From assembly GCF_020991085.1 (NCBI RefSeq), contig NZ_CP087719.1:186001-250000 (forward strand): a DNA stretch of 64,000 nt, in the 5' to 3' direction. Below, piece by piece: positions 51,441 to 59,670 of this stretch (position 1 is its first letter; every line of letters starts with the position of its first letter). Below the pieces are notes generated by a model, which was given only the letters and a program-made list of their open reading frames with translations, did no database searches and was not told the DNA's origin. Position numbers and translations under genes: made by a program. This stretch comes from Roseomonas sp. OT10. GTDB lineage: Bacteria; Pseudomonadota; Alphaproteobacteria; Acetobacterales; Acetobacteraceae.

Positions 51441-51637
51441 GCCTTCGCCCCCTATCCGTTCCCCTGAGGGGGAGGGGTGATAGCGGCCCGGGGGGGCGGC
51501 TGGCTACCCCGGTCGGGGAGCCGGCCCGGTCGGGGCAGGGCGGTGTGGCCGAGGGGCGACGGCGGGGCGGGCCCTGGCGGCGGCGGAGGGCGGGGGATAG
51601 GCTCCCGGCTCCGGATTCCCAGCGCGACAGGAACCGC

Positions 51638-52252
51638 ATGACCACCTCCGTGCCCGACGTCATCGACCACCTCGTCGGCATCGCGCCCGGTTCCCTCCTC
51701 GATCAGGTCCGGGCGGGGCGCCAGCAGGCCCGCGACAACGCCCAGGCCAGCTACCGTGCCCTGTTCGAGACGGCCGCGGCAGGGGACTTCCCGATGGAAT
51801 GGCGCTTCGCCGTCGCCGCCTTCGTCGCCGCGCTGCACCGGCAGGAGCCGGAGACCGCCTTCTACCGCCAGGGGCTGGAGCGCGCCGGCGGCACCCCCGC
51901 CCTGGCCGCGGCGGTCGCGGCGGAGGCCGGGCGGGGCCGCGCGGAGGGGCCGGCGGGGCGCTTCCCGGCCGGGCCGCTCTCGGCCGAGGACACGGCACCG
52001 CCGGCCTATGTGGTCCCCGCCGAGGCGCGCGCGGCGCTGGGCGAGCGGCTGGCCGCGGCGCTGGAGCACGCGCACCTGCTGGTCTTCCACCCGCGCGACG
52101 CCGGCCCGGCGGCGCTGCAGGCGCTGCTCGATGCCGGCTGGTCCACCACCGGGGTGGTGACCCTGTCCCAGCTCATCGCCTTCCTCGCCTTCCAGCTCCG
52201 CGTCACCCACGGCCTGCGCGTGCTGCAGCGCCGGCTCGCCGACGCCCGCTGA
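51638..52252 (+). CDS. CMD-domain protein (carboxymuconolactone decarboxylase-like, Avi_7170 type)
   Basis: A 204-residue helical protein matching the CMD family described with alkylhydroperoxidase-like partners: TSVPDVIDHLVGIAPGSLLDQVRAGR at the start and GWSTTGVVTLSQLIAFLAFQLRVTHGLRVL at the end. Unlike true AhpD it has no CxxC pair, so it may be the non-redox partner. The next gene, 27 nt downstream, encodes the CxxC-bearing partner. The frame is open to 51545 but the ATG at 51638 matches the family start. Function unknown. Confidence 0.82.
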   Translation: MTTSVPDVIDHLVGIAPGSLLDQVRAGRQQARDNAQASYRALFETAAAGDFPMEWRFAVAAFVAALHRQEPETAFYRQGLERAGGTPALAAAVAAEAGRGRAEGPAGRFPAGPLSAEDTAPPAYVVPAEARAALGERLAAALEHAHLLVFHPRDAGPAALQALLDAGWSTTGVVTLSQLIAFLAFQLRVTHGLRVLQRRLADAR

Positions 52253-52279
52253 GCGCACCGGTCAGGAGACACGGACACC

Positions 52280-52879
52280 ATGGCCGAGCAGACCATCACC
52301 CATCCCGGCAACCGCGAGCCGAACGCCTTCACCCAGGAGATGCTGGACTGGCTGCCCTGGCTGGAGCCGCTGCGCGAGGAGGCGCTGACGGACCGGCACT
52401 GGGACGGGCTGGTGGACCGGGCACGGTCCAAATCCGCCTATTTCATGCTGCTGGCGCGCGACCCGGACATTCTCGGCGCCCGCACCCGGACGGACAAGGA
52501 CATCTTCTACAACACGCGCGACGGGCTGCCGCGGGCGGAGCGGGAGCTGGCGGCGGCTGCCACCTCGCGCCTCAACGGCTGCATCTACTGCGCCTCCGTG
52601 CATGCACGCTTCGCCACGCAGTTCTCCAGGCGGGGGGAGGCGGTGCAGCGCCTCCTGGACGAGGGCGTGGGGGCACGGATCGACCCGCGCTGGGACGCCA
52701 TCATCGATGCCTCCGTCGCCCTGTCCCGTACGCCGGCGGCCTTTGGGGAGGCGGAGGTCGCTCGCCTGGAGGAGCAGGGGCTGGGCGTGGCGGAGATCGT
52801 CGACGTGATCCACGGTGCCGCCTTCTTCAACTGGGCGAACCGGCTGATGCTCTCCCTGGGCGAGGCCGCGAGCCCGTGA
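52280..52879 (+). CDS. Alkylhydroperoxidase (AhpD)-like protein (Avi_7169 type)
   Basis: A 199-residue protein. The redox motif is intact: Cys101 and Cys104 with His108 (LNGCIYCASVHARFA), as in AhpD. The first 90 residues (NAFTQEMLDWLPWLEPLREEALTDRHWDGL) are specific to this subgroup. Paired with the CMD protein just upstream, and the pair is reported in several proteobacteria next to peptide-type ABC transporters, though here they are about 1.7 kb from that operon, separated by a LysR, ArfB and GapR. Likely role: peroxide or thiol redox chemistry linked to the imported compound. Confidence 0.87.
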   Translation: MAEQTITHPGNREPNAFTQEMLDWLPWLEPLREEALTDRHWDGLVDRARSKSAYFMLLARDPDILGARTRTDKDIFYNTRDGLPRAERELAAAATSRLNGCIYCASVHARFATQFSRRGEAVQRLLDEGVGARIDPRWDAIIDASVALSRTPAAFGEAEVARLEEQGLGVAEIVDVIHGAAFFNWANRLMLSLGEAASP

Positions 52880-52979
52880 CGCCGGCGCCCCCTCGCGGAT
52901 GGGTTGCATCCCGCCCCGCGCTTGATGGCATGCTGGCGCCGCCGAGGCCCGGTCAAGGGCCCGGCGGGAGAGAAACGCC

Positions 52980-54089
52980 ATGCTCGACACCCACGCCGCG
53001 CCGCCGCGGCGCGGCTTCCTCGGCGCGACCGCGGCCGCCGTTGCGGTCGCCGCGGCCCCGCTGATGTCCGCTTCCGCCCAGCCCGCGCCTCGGGACTACG
53101 GCCGTGGCGGCGGTCCGGTCCGCTACCCGGATGCGGACGTCATCGCGCTGGACCCGAAGCGCTTCACCGCCAAGCTCGGCAACAGCGCGGTGCGCCGGCT
53201 CCATACCGGGCTGGGCTGGGCCGAGGGCCCCGCCTGGCATGCGACCGGGCGCTTCCTGATCTGGTCGGACATCCCGAACGACGAGATCCTGCGGCTGACG
53301 GAGGAGGACTTCCACGTCTCGCGCCGCTTCCGCAGCCCCTCCGGCTATGCCAACGGCAACACCTTCGACCGCGAGGGCCGGCAGATCTCCTGCCGCCACT
53401 TCCACCGCGACGTCGTGCGCTACGAGCCGGACGGCAAGCTGACCATCCTGGCCGCGAGCGGCCCGGACGGGCCCTTCAACGCGCCGAACGACGTCGTGGT
53501 CCATCCCCAGGACGGCGCCATCTGGTTCACCGATCCCGGCTACGGCGCGCTGATGGACTACGAGGGCAACCGCGTGCCGGAGGCCGCGACCTCCGTCCGC
53601 CCGCTCATCAAGGAGGCGGTCTACCGCATCGACGCGCAGAGCGGGCAGGTCGCCAAGGTGACGGACGCGCCCTTCAAGCCCAACGGCCTGTGCTTCAGCC
53701 CGGACTACCGCATCCTCTACGTCGCCGACACCGGCCGCAGCCACTACCCCGAAGCCAAGAGCATCGTCTGGGCCTTCGACGTGGACGGCACCGCGCTGCG
53801 CAACCCGCGGACCTTCGTGGACATGACGGTGGACGGGAAGACCGGCATGGCCGACGGCATCCGCGCGGACGAGGCAGGCAACATCTGGATCGCCGCCGGC
53901 TGGGTCGGCGACGGCTATGACGGCGTCCACGTCGTCGCGCCCGACGGCGCGCGGATCGGCCAGATCAAGCTGCCCGAGATCTGCGCCAACCTGTGCTTCG
54001 GCGGCACGCGCCGCAACCGCCTGTTCATGACGGCAAGCCAGTCGCTCTATGTCCTGCCGGTGGAGACGCGCGGCGCTCACTTCTGCTGA
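52980..54089 (+). CDS. Secreted SMP-30/gluconolactonase-like lactonase
   Basis: A 369-residue six-bladed beta-propeller hydrolase. The leader PRRGFLGATAAAVAVAAAPLMSASAQ is twin-arginine type. Landmarks: GLGWAEGPAWHATGRFLIWSDIPN (Glu metal ligand), APNDVVVHPQDGAIWFTDPGYG (Asn/Asp ligands) and PNGLCFSPDYRILYVADTGRS. These form the metal site of the lactonase family. Substrate probably a sugar lactone in the periplasm. Followed by the second copy of the hairpin element. The start has GGAGAGAAACGCC upstream. Confidence 0.9.
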   Translation: MLDTHAAPPRRGFLGATAAAVAVAAAPLMSASAQPAPRDYGRGGGPVRYPDADVIALDPKRFTAKLGNSAVRRLHTGLGWAEGPAWHATGRFLIWSDIPNDEILRLTEEDFHVSRRFRSPSGYANGNTFDREGRQISCRHFHRDVVRYEPDGKLTILAASGPDGPFNAPNDVVVHPQDGAIWFTDPGYGALMDYEGNRVPEAATSVRPLIKEAVYRIDAQSGQVAKVTDAPFKPNGLCFSPDYRILYVADTGRSHYPEAKSIVWAFDVDGTALRNPRTFVDMTVDGKTGMADGIRADEAGNIWIAAGWVGDGYDGVHVVAPDGARIGQIKLPEICANLCFGGTRRNRLFMTASQSLYVLPVETRGAHFC

Positions 54090-54126
54090 TATGGACCACC
54101 CGATGACCTAACCCGTTGTTCTGTTG

Positions 54127-54479
54127 TGTTCCGGCGATGGACCGGGAGGGGACGCCGTCCCCTCCCAGACCCTCCCCTGCCGGGGCCACAAGCGGGCCCC
54201 GGTCCCCGCTGGGAGTTGGTTCTGTGCGGTGGGCGTCAGCCTCCGGGCTGAACCCTGACGGAGCACGGACAGGCGGGACCCTGAAAAAGCTTCAAAGGCG
54301 TCAGCGAATGCTGCGGCCGTACTCGCCGAGGAGCATGGCTCCTCGGCGCTGTGACCCCATGTCCGGCTGTCCCGCGGCAGCGCTGATCGGGTCCAGGGCC
54401 CGCAGGGTCCTGGCGGAGTGGGGGTACGGGGGCGAGGCGGAGCCTTGCCCCCGGGCCACGGGCGCACCCCGCGCCGGCA
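54127..54479. repeat. Dispersed multi-hairpin element, copy 2
   Basis: Near-copy of 28646-28999 with the same hairpins: 54144-54166, 54324-54348 (11-bp stem, ATG loop), 54393-54413 and 54428-54452. It fills the gap between the convergent ends of the lactonase and epimerase genes, as copy 1 does between its neighbours. No protein-coding signal. Confidence 0.75.
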
Positions 54480-54541
54480 GATGTCAATGCATCACGCCGC
54501 GCGTATGGCGCCACTGCGGCGGGGCGGCGGTGCCGGATGGC

Positions 54542-55474
54542 TCATCGGCCTGCCGGCCGGGCACGTGCCAGGGCGGCGAAGCCCTCGGCCGCGGTGATCT
54601 GCGGCTGCCACAGCGCGGCCGGGGGCTGGGCGGCAGGGTCGGGGGTCCAGTCGCGGTGCAGCAACTCCGCCGCTTTGCCCCGGCCGAAGAAGGCGGCCCT
54701 GCCCCGCCAGTGCGCCAGCCGCTCTGACCAGGCGCCCGCCGCGCGGAAGGCGGCGTCGGGCAGCGGCACCAGCCGGGGCGGTGGGCGACCGAGGGCCCGG
54801 GCGGCCAGCGCCAGGATCTCCCGCCAGCCATAGCCGTCGATCCGGGCATCGGTCAGTTCGAACACCCGGCCCGAGGGTGCCCCGGCCCGGCAGAAGGCGG
54901 CGATGCCGGCCGCGGCGTCCTCCCGCTGGATCAGCGCCAGCCGCGGCTCGCGCCCCCGGGGCACCGGCGCCAGCGGCAGGGCGGCGAGGCGCAGGAAGCG
55001 GCACGCTGCCTCGTCCCCCGGGCCGTGCACGGCACAGGGGCGCAGCACCACCCAGGGCGAGTCTAGCGGCAGGCGCTCGACCGCCGCCTCGCCGGCCCGC
55101 TTGCTGGCCGCGTAGTCCGAGACCTCCGGCGCCCGCGCCGCCTGCGAGGACACCAGCACCAGCCGCGTCCCCGGCTCCAGCGCCGTCGCCACGGCGGCGC
55201 TCCCGGCGGCGTTCGCAGCGAAGAGGTCCCGGCGCGGCAAGGCACGGATCTCCCCGGCCAGGTGCACGGCCACCCCGGCGCCGTGCAGCAGCCGCGCCAG
55301 CGCCGCCGGGTCGTCCAGCGCCCCCCGCACCAGTTCCGTCCCTGGCGGCGGGGTGAAGCCCGGCTCCCGGCGCACCAGCAGGCGCAGCCGCCAGCCCTCC
55401 GCCGCCAGCGCCGGCAGGACCGCCCGGCCGAGGAAGCCGGTCCCCCCGGTCACGGCGGCCAGGGGCGCGGTCAC
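54542..55474 (-). CDS. NAD(P)-dependent epimerase/dehydratase (extended SDR)
   Basis: A 310-residue extended short-chain dehydrogenase. Cofactor motif GGTGFLG (10-16), active-site Ser109/110 in LVLVSSQAA, and YxxxK as Tyr121 and Lys125 in SDYAASKRAGE. The C-terminal region is closer to the NDUFA9/atypical SDR branch (GREPRLALIQREDAAAGIAAF) than to sugar epimerases. Substrate unknown; a quinone-linked or lipid role is possible. Flanked on both sides by copies of the hairpin element. Confidence 0.85.
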   Translation of the reverse strand: MTAPLAAVTGGTGFLGRAVLPALAAEGWRLRLLVRREPGFTPPPGTELVRGALDDPAALARLLHGAGVAVHLAGEIRALPRRDLFAANAAGSAAVATALEPGTRLVLVSSQAARAPEVSDYAASKRAGEAAVERLPLDSPWVVLRPCAVHGPGDEAACRFLRLAALPLAPVPRGREPRLALIQREDAAAGIAAFCRAGAPSGRVFELTDARIDGYGWREILALAARALGRPPPRLVPLPDAAFRAAGAWSERLAHWRGRAAFFGRGKAAELLHRDWTPDPAAQPPAALWQPQITAAEGFAALARARPAGR

Positions 55475-55520
55475 CCTCTCCGGCCCGGCTGGGAGGGGTG
55501 GGCACGCTGCGGCCGGCGTC

Positions 55521-55816
55521 GGACCGGGGGGAGGCTCTGCCTCGCCCCCGGGCCCCCCTCCGCCGGGGCCACAAGCGTGCCCCGGACCCCGCTGGGAGTC
55601 TGGCGCCGCATGGTCGGTGTCAGCCTGCGGGCGGCATCCGGGGAGCGCGCGGACCGGCAGGGAACCGAGGAAGAATCAAAGGCCGCGCGTGCTGCGGCCG
55701 CCGTCGCCGGGGAGCATGGCTCCCCGGCGTGCCGACGCGTCCGTGAACGGGGGTCCAGGGGCTCTGCTCCTGGCGGATGGGGGGTCCGGGGGGCAAGGCG
55801 GAGCCTTCCCCCCGGC
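55521..55816. repeat. Dispersed multi-hairpin element, divergent copy 3
   Basis: Shares the order of blocks with copies 1 and 2 but is more diverged. The central stem is kept with a paired change (CGCCGGGGAGC-ATG-GCTCCCCGGCG at 55705-55729; A-T in the others is G-C here). CCAGGGGC-TCT-GCTCCTGG (55755-55773) and GGGGGGCAAGGC-GGA-mirror (55788-55813) match the later hairpins. It lies between the stop of a permease gene and the start of the epimerase gene. Confidence 0.65.
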
Positions 55817-55865
55817 GCGGCCGGCCCTGGCAAGCACCGGCCGGGACGTATCGCCAGACTGGCGC

Positions 55866-56816
55866 TCAGGACCGCTCCTCGCGGCGGAAGGGCCGCAGCA
55901 GCGCGGCGGGGGCGCGGGCGTCACGCGAGGCCACGGCCATCAGCGCGATGGTCAGCACGAAGGGCAGCATGAGCAGCAGCTCATAGGGCACGTTCAGCAC
56001 CCCGGCCGATTGCAGGCGAAGCTGCACCGCCTCCAGCAGGGCGAAGAGGAAGGCGGCCCCGGCGGCGCGCCAGGGTTGCCACTGGCCGAAGATCACCAGC
56101 GCGATGCAGACCCAGCCGCGGCCGGAGACGACGCCGAAGGTAAAGGCGTTGAACTGCGCGAGCGAGAGGAAGGCACCCGCCACCCCCATCATGGCGCCGG
56201 AGAGCACCACTGCCTGGGTCCGCATCGCGCCCACGCTCACCCCGGCCGCATCGGCGGCACGCGGGTTCTCGCCCACCGTGCGCAGGTCGAGTCCCCAGCG
56301 GGTGCGGAACAGTGCCCACCAGGAGAGCGGGATGGCGAGCAGCGCGACCCAGGTCAGCGCCGTCTGGCGGAACAGTACCGGGCCCAGCACCGGCAGGTCG
56401 GACAGGACGGGCACCAGCAGGGGCGCGAAGGGCGTCACCGAGGGCGGCACGGAGGGCTGGCCGAAGATCAGCCGGTAGCCGAAGAAGGCGAGGCCGGTCG
56501 CGAGCAGCGTCAGGCCGATTCCCGCCACGTGCTGGCTCACCCCCAGCCCGACGGCGAGGAAGGCCAGCAGCCCGGCACAGGCGGCCCCCACCAGCGCCGC
56601 CGCCAGCACGCCCAGCCAGAGGCTGCCGGTCATCCAGGCGGCGGTGAAGCCGGCCATGGCGCCGAGCAGCATGGTGCCCTCGATCCCCAGGTTCAGCACG
56701 CCCGCGCGCTCGCTGAACAACTCGCCCAGCGTGCCCAGCAGCAGGGGCGTGGCGATGCGCAGCACCGCCGCCAGCAGCCCGAGGTCGAGCAGGGGGGCGA
56801 GCAGCGCCTCAGCCAT
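55866..56816 (-). CDS. Nucleoside-type ABC transporter permease (BmpC/YufQ type)
   Basis: A 316-residue permease of the branched-chain/nucleoside superfamily with about eight hydrophobic helices. Landmarks: RIATPLLLGTLGELFSERAGVLNLGIEG near the N-terminus, and WGLDLRTVGENPRAADAAGVSV. It begins at an ATG (56814-56816) overlapping the preceding permease by eight bases; an upstream ATG at 56831 is less likely. Last gene of the operon SBP-ATPase-permease-permease. Confidence 0.9.
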   Translation of the reverse strand: MAEALLAPLLDLGLLAAVLRIATPLLLGTLGELFSERAGVLNLGIEGTMLLGAMAGFTAAWMTGSLWLGVLAAALVGAACAGLLAFLAVGLGVSQHVAGIGLTLLATGLAFFGYRLIFGQPSVPPSVTPFAPLLVPVLSDLPVLGPVLFRQTALTWVALLAIPLSWWALFRTRWGLDLRTVGENPRAADAAGVSVGAMRTQAVVLSGAMMGVAGAFLSLAQFNAFTFGVVSGRGWVCIALVIFGQWQPWRAAGAAFLFALLEAVQLRLQSAGVLNVPYELLLMLPFVLTIALMAVASRDARAPAALLRPFRREERS

Positions 56817-57906
56817 GGCCCGGGGCCCCATGGACCAAGGGCCGGGCGGCCGCGGGCCGTTCCAGCCGCAGCCGGTAGGCGGCGAAGAGCCGCAGCGACA
56901 CCATCGCCAGCAGCGCGACCCCCTGGATCACCTGCGCCAGGTAGACGGGCACGCCGGTGGCGCGCGACATCGCCTCCGCCCCCGTCAGCGCCATGGCGAA
57001 GAACAGCGCCGAGGGCAGCACGCCCAGCGGGTTCAGCTCCGCCAGCATCGCCACCGCGATCCCGGCATAGCCGTAGCCGGCGGAAAGCTCGGAATTGACC
57101 AGGAAGTGGACGCCTCCCACCTCGCCCGCCCCGGCCAGCCCCGCCAGCCCCCCGGAGAGCGCGGCGGCGGTGACCAGCGTGCCGCCCACGGGGATGCCGG
57201 CATAGCCCGCCGCCTCGGGCCCCAGCCCCACGGCACGGATGCGGAAGCCCAGCGTGGTGCGGGCGATCACCCACCAGACCAGCCCGGCCAGGACCACCGC
57301 CAGCAGCGCGCCCAGATGCAGGTTGCCGCCCGCCAGCACCGGCAGCTCCGCCTCCGGCCGGATGGGGGCGGAGGTGGGGTAGGCGCTGGCCGGGTCCTTC
57401 CACGGCCCGCGCAGCAGCCCCATCACGGCGTAGAGGATGACGTAGTTCAGCAGCAGCGTGCTGACCACGTCGTCCACCTTCAGCTTCACCCGCAGCAGCG
57501 CCGGCAGCACGGCCCAGGCGGCGCCGGCCAGGGCGGCGGCCAGCAGCATCCCCGGCACCAGCAGCAGGTCCGGCAGCCAGTCCCGCTGCCCGACGAAGCC
57601 GGCCGCGACCGCCCCGGCGAGGAGCTGCCCCTCCGCCCCGATGTTCCAGAAGCGGGCGCGGAAGGCGACGGCGACGGCCAGGCCGGTCAGGACCAGCGGC
57701 GCGGTCTTGATCAGCGTCTGCTCGATGGCGAAGGGGCTCTCCACCGTGCTGAGGAAGAGCCGGGCATAGGCGGTCAGCACGTCCGCCCCGGCGGCCCGCA
57801 CCAGCAGGGCGCAGAGCAGCAGGGCCAGCAGGACGGCCGCGAAGGGCAGGACGAACTGCAGCCAGGGGGCAGGGCGCGGCCGGCGTTCCAGCCGCAGCCG
57901 GATCAT
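56809..57906 (-). CDS. Nucleoside-type ABC transporter permease (BmpB/YufP type)
   Basis: A 365-residue permease. Landmarks: FRARFWNIGAEGQLLAGAVAAG, LKVKVDDVVSTLLLNYV-like sequence (VKLKVDDVVSTLLLNYV) and GFRIRAVGLGPEAAGYAGI. The ATG at 57904-57906 overlaps the ATPase stop as ATGA. The long upstream frame to 58161 is antiphase to the ATPase and is not coding. Confidence 0.9.
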   Translation of the reverse strand: MIRLRLERRPRPAPWLQFVLPFAAVLLALLLCALLVRAAGADVLTAYARLFLSTVESPFAIEQTLIKTAPLVLTGLAVAVAFRARFWNIGAEGQLLAGAVAAGFVGQRDWLPDLLLVPGMLLAAALAGAAWAVLPALLRVKLKVDDVVSTLLLNYVILYAVMGLLRGPWKDPASAYPTSAPIRPEAELPVLAGGNLHLGALLAVVLAGLVWWVIARTTLGFRIRAVGLGPEAAGYAGIPVGGTLVTAAALSGGLAGLAGAGEVGGVHFLVNSELSAGYGYAGIAVAMLAELNPLGVLPSALFFAMALTGAEAMSRATGVPVYLAQVIQGVALLAMVSLRLFAAYRLRLERPAAARPLVHGAPGHG

Positions 57907-59402
57907 GCAGCCACCCCGGCCATCAGCAGCCCGACGCGCTCCACCGTCGCCTCCTCCCCCGGCATTTCGGCCAGGATACGGCCTCCGGACATCACCGCAA
58001 TCCGGTCCGACAGGGCGAAGAGCTCCTCCAGGTCCTCGGTGACCAGCAGCACCGCGCCGCCGCGGGCGCGGACCTCCAGCAGGGCGCGGTGGACGATCTC
58101 CGCCGCGCCCACGTCGATGCCGCGCGTGGGCTGGGCGACGAGGAGGATCTTCGGCTCCCACGCCAGCTCGCGGGCCAGCAGCGCCTTCTGCAGGTTGCCG
58201 CCGGACAGGTCGCCGGCCCGCGCCGCCGGCCCGCTGGCGCGGATGTCGAAGCGGGCGATCTGCGCCTCGGCGAAATCGCGCAGGGCGCGGCGGTCGATCA
58301 CCCCGCCGCGGCTGAAGGGACGCTGGCCGATGCGGGGCAGGGCCATGCTCTCGGCCAGGGACAGGCCGGGGATCATGCCCTGGCCCAGGCGGTCCTCCGG
58401 CACCCGGCCGATCCCCAGCGCCTGCATGCGGCGCGGGTCGGGGCGCGGCACGGCGATGCCGTCCACCACGATCCGCCCCGCCCCCGGGGGCAGCACCCCG
58501 GCGATCACGTCGGCCAGCTCCCGCTGGCCATTGCCGGCGACGCCGGCGATGCCCAGCACCTCGCCCGCGCGCAGGCGCAGCGACACGTCGCGCAGCGCCG
58601 CCCCGCCCTCCCGCCGGGTGGAGACGCCCTCCAGCGCCAGCAGCACGCGGCCCGGGGTGGAGGGCTCCCGCCGCGGCGGGTCGGGATCGCGGCCGACCAT
58701 CAGCCGGGCGATGGCGGCGCGCGACAGGGTGCCGTCATTCGCCCGCTCCGCGACGACGCGGCCGTGGCGCAGCACGGTGATGCGGTGCGTGACCTCCAGC
58801 ACCTCGCCCAGCTTGTGGCTGATCAGGATGACGCCCAGCCCGCGCGCCGCCATGGCGCGCAGCGCCTCGAACAGGCCGCGCGCCTCGTCCGGGGTCAGGG
58901 TGGCGGTGGGCTCGTCCAGCACCAGCACGCGGGCGCCGCGCACCAGCGCCTTGGCGATCTCCACCCGCTGCTGCTCGCCGACCGAGAGGCCGCCGACGAT
59001 GGCGTCCGGGTCGAGCGCCAGGCGGTAGTCCCGCCCGATCGCGGCCAGCCGCTCCAGCGCCTGCGCCCGGCTCAGCCCGGAACGGCGGCCGACGAGGAGG
59101 TTCTCCAGCACCGTGTGGCGGGGGACGAGCTGGAAATGCTGGTGCACCATGCCGATGCCCAGCGCCAGCGCGTCGGCCGAGCCGGCGATCCGCACCGGCC
59201 GCCCGTCCATCTCGATGCGCCCGGCATCGGCGGCGTAGGTGCCGAACAGCACGCTCATCAGCGTGGTCTTGCCGGCGCCGTTCTCGCCCAGCAGGCCCAG
59301 GATCTCGCCGGGCCGCACCTCCAGGTCCACGCCGTCGCAGGCCCGCACGGCGCCGAAGCGCTTGGAGATGCCGCGCATCGCGACCAGCGGCGGAGTGGTC
59401 AT
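57903..59402 (-). CDS. Nucleoside/simple-sugar-type ABC ATP-binding protein (two ATPase domains)
   Basis: A 499-residue double ATPase. The first domain has a normal Walker A (GENGAGKT, 39-46), signature LSVGEQQRVEIAKA and LVLDEPTATLTPDEA. The second has the usual degenerate P-loop GVAGNGQRE and LSGGNLQKALLARE. This is the RbsA/YufO layout. The start at 59402 was chosen because it begins MTTPPLVAMRGISKRFG; the codons above it fall in the repeat-like spacer. Powers the two permeases downstream. Confidence 0.92.
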   Translation of the reverse strand: MTTPPLVAMRGISKRFGAVRACDGVDLEVRPGEILGLLGENGAGKTTLMSVLFGTYAADAGRIEMDGRPVRIAGSADALALGIGMVHQHFQLVPRHTVLENLLVGRRSGLSRAQALERLAAIGRDYRLALDPDAIVGGLSVGEQQRVEIAKALVRGARVLVLDEPTATLTPDEARGLFEALRAMAARGLGVILISHKLGEVLEVTHRITVLRHGRVVAERANDGTLSRAAIARLMVGRDPDPPRREPSTPGRVLLALEGVSTRREGGAALRDVSLRLRAGEVLGIAGVAGNGQRELADVIAGVLPPGAGRIVVDGIAVPRPDPRRMQALGIGRVPEDRLGQGMIPGLSLAESMALPRIGQRPFSRGGVIDRRALRDFAEAQIARFDIRASGPAARAGDLSGGNLQKALLARELAWEPKILLVAQPTRGIDVGAAEIVHRALLEVRARGGAVLLVTEDLEELFALSDRIAVMSGGRILAEMPGEEATVERVGLLMAGVAA

Positions 59403-59670
59403 GCCGGGGCGCCCGTGGCCCGGGGGCAAGGCGCCGCCTCGCCGGAGGCCATGGGCCTCCGGCGGGTCGCGCCGCCCCGCTCGCTGACGGCGGCCTGCCG
59501 CTTCTGAGCCCCGCCTGACCGCTCGCCCTGCGGGACCAGCCCGCAGGGCGCACCCTCGCCACGCGGAGCCGGACGCCCGGCGGGGGCCGGGGCCAGCCTG
59601 TGGCCCCGGTGGAGGGGACCACGGGGGAGGCGGCCCCTCCTCCGGGGGCCCGGCACCACGACAGGCGGCA
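59403..59670. repeat. Hairpin-rich spacer with an inverted partial copy of the dispersed element
   Basis: The 268 bases between the SBP and ATPase genes hold three strong hairpins: CGCCGGAGGCC-ATG-mirror (59440-59464), CGCCCTGCGGG-ACCAG-mirror (59524-59550) and CCGGGGCCA-GCCTG-mirror (59587-59609). The left end, read on the minus strand (GCCTTGCCCCCGGGCCACGG), matches the right end of copy 2, so this is a fragment in opposite orientation. The hairpins could reduce read-through from SBP to ATPase and stabilise the SBP message. Confidence 0.5.
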
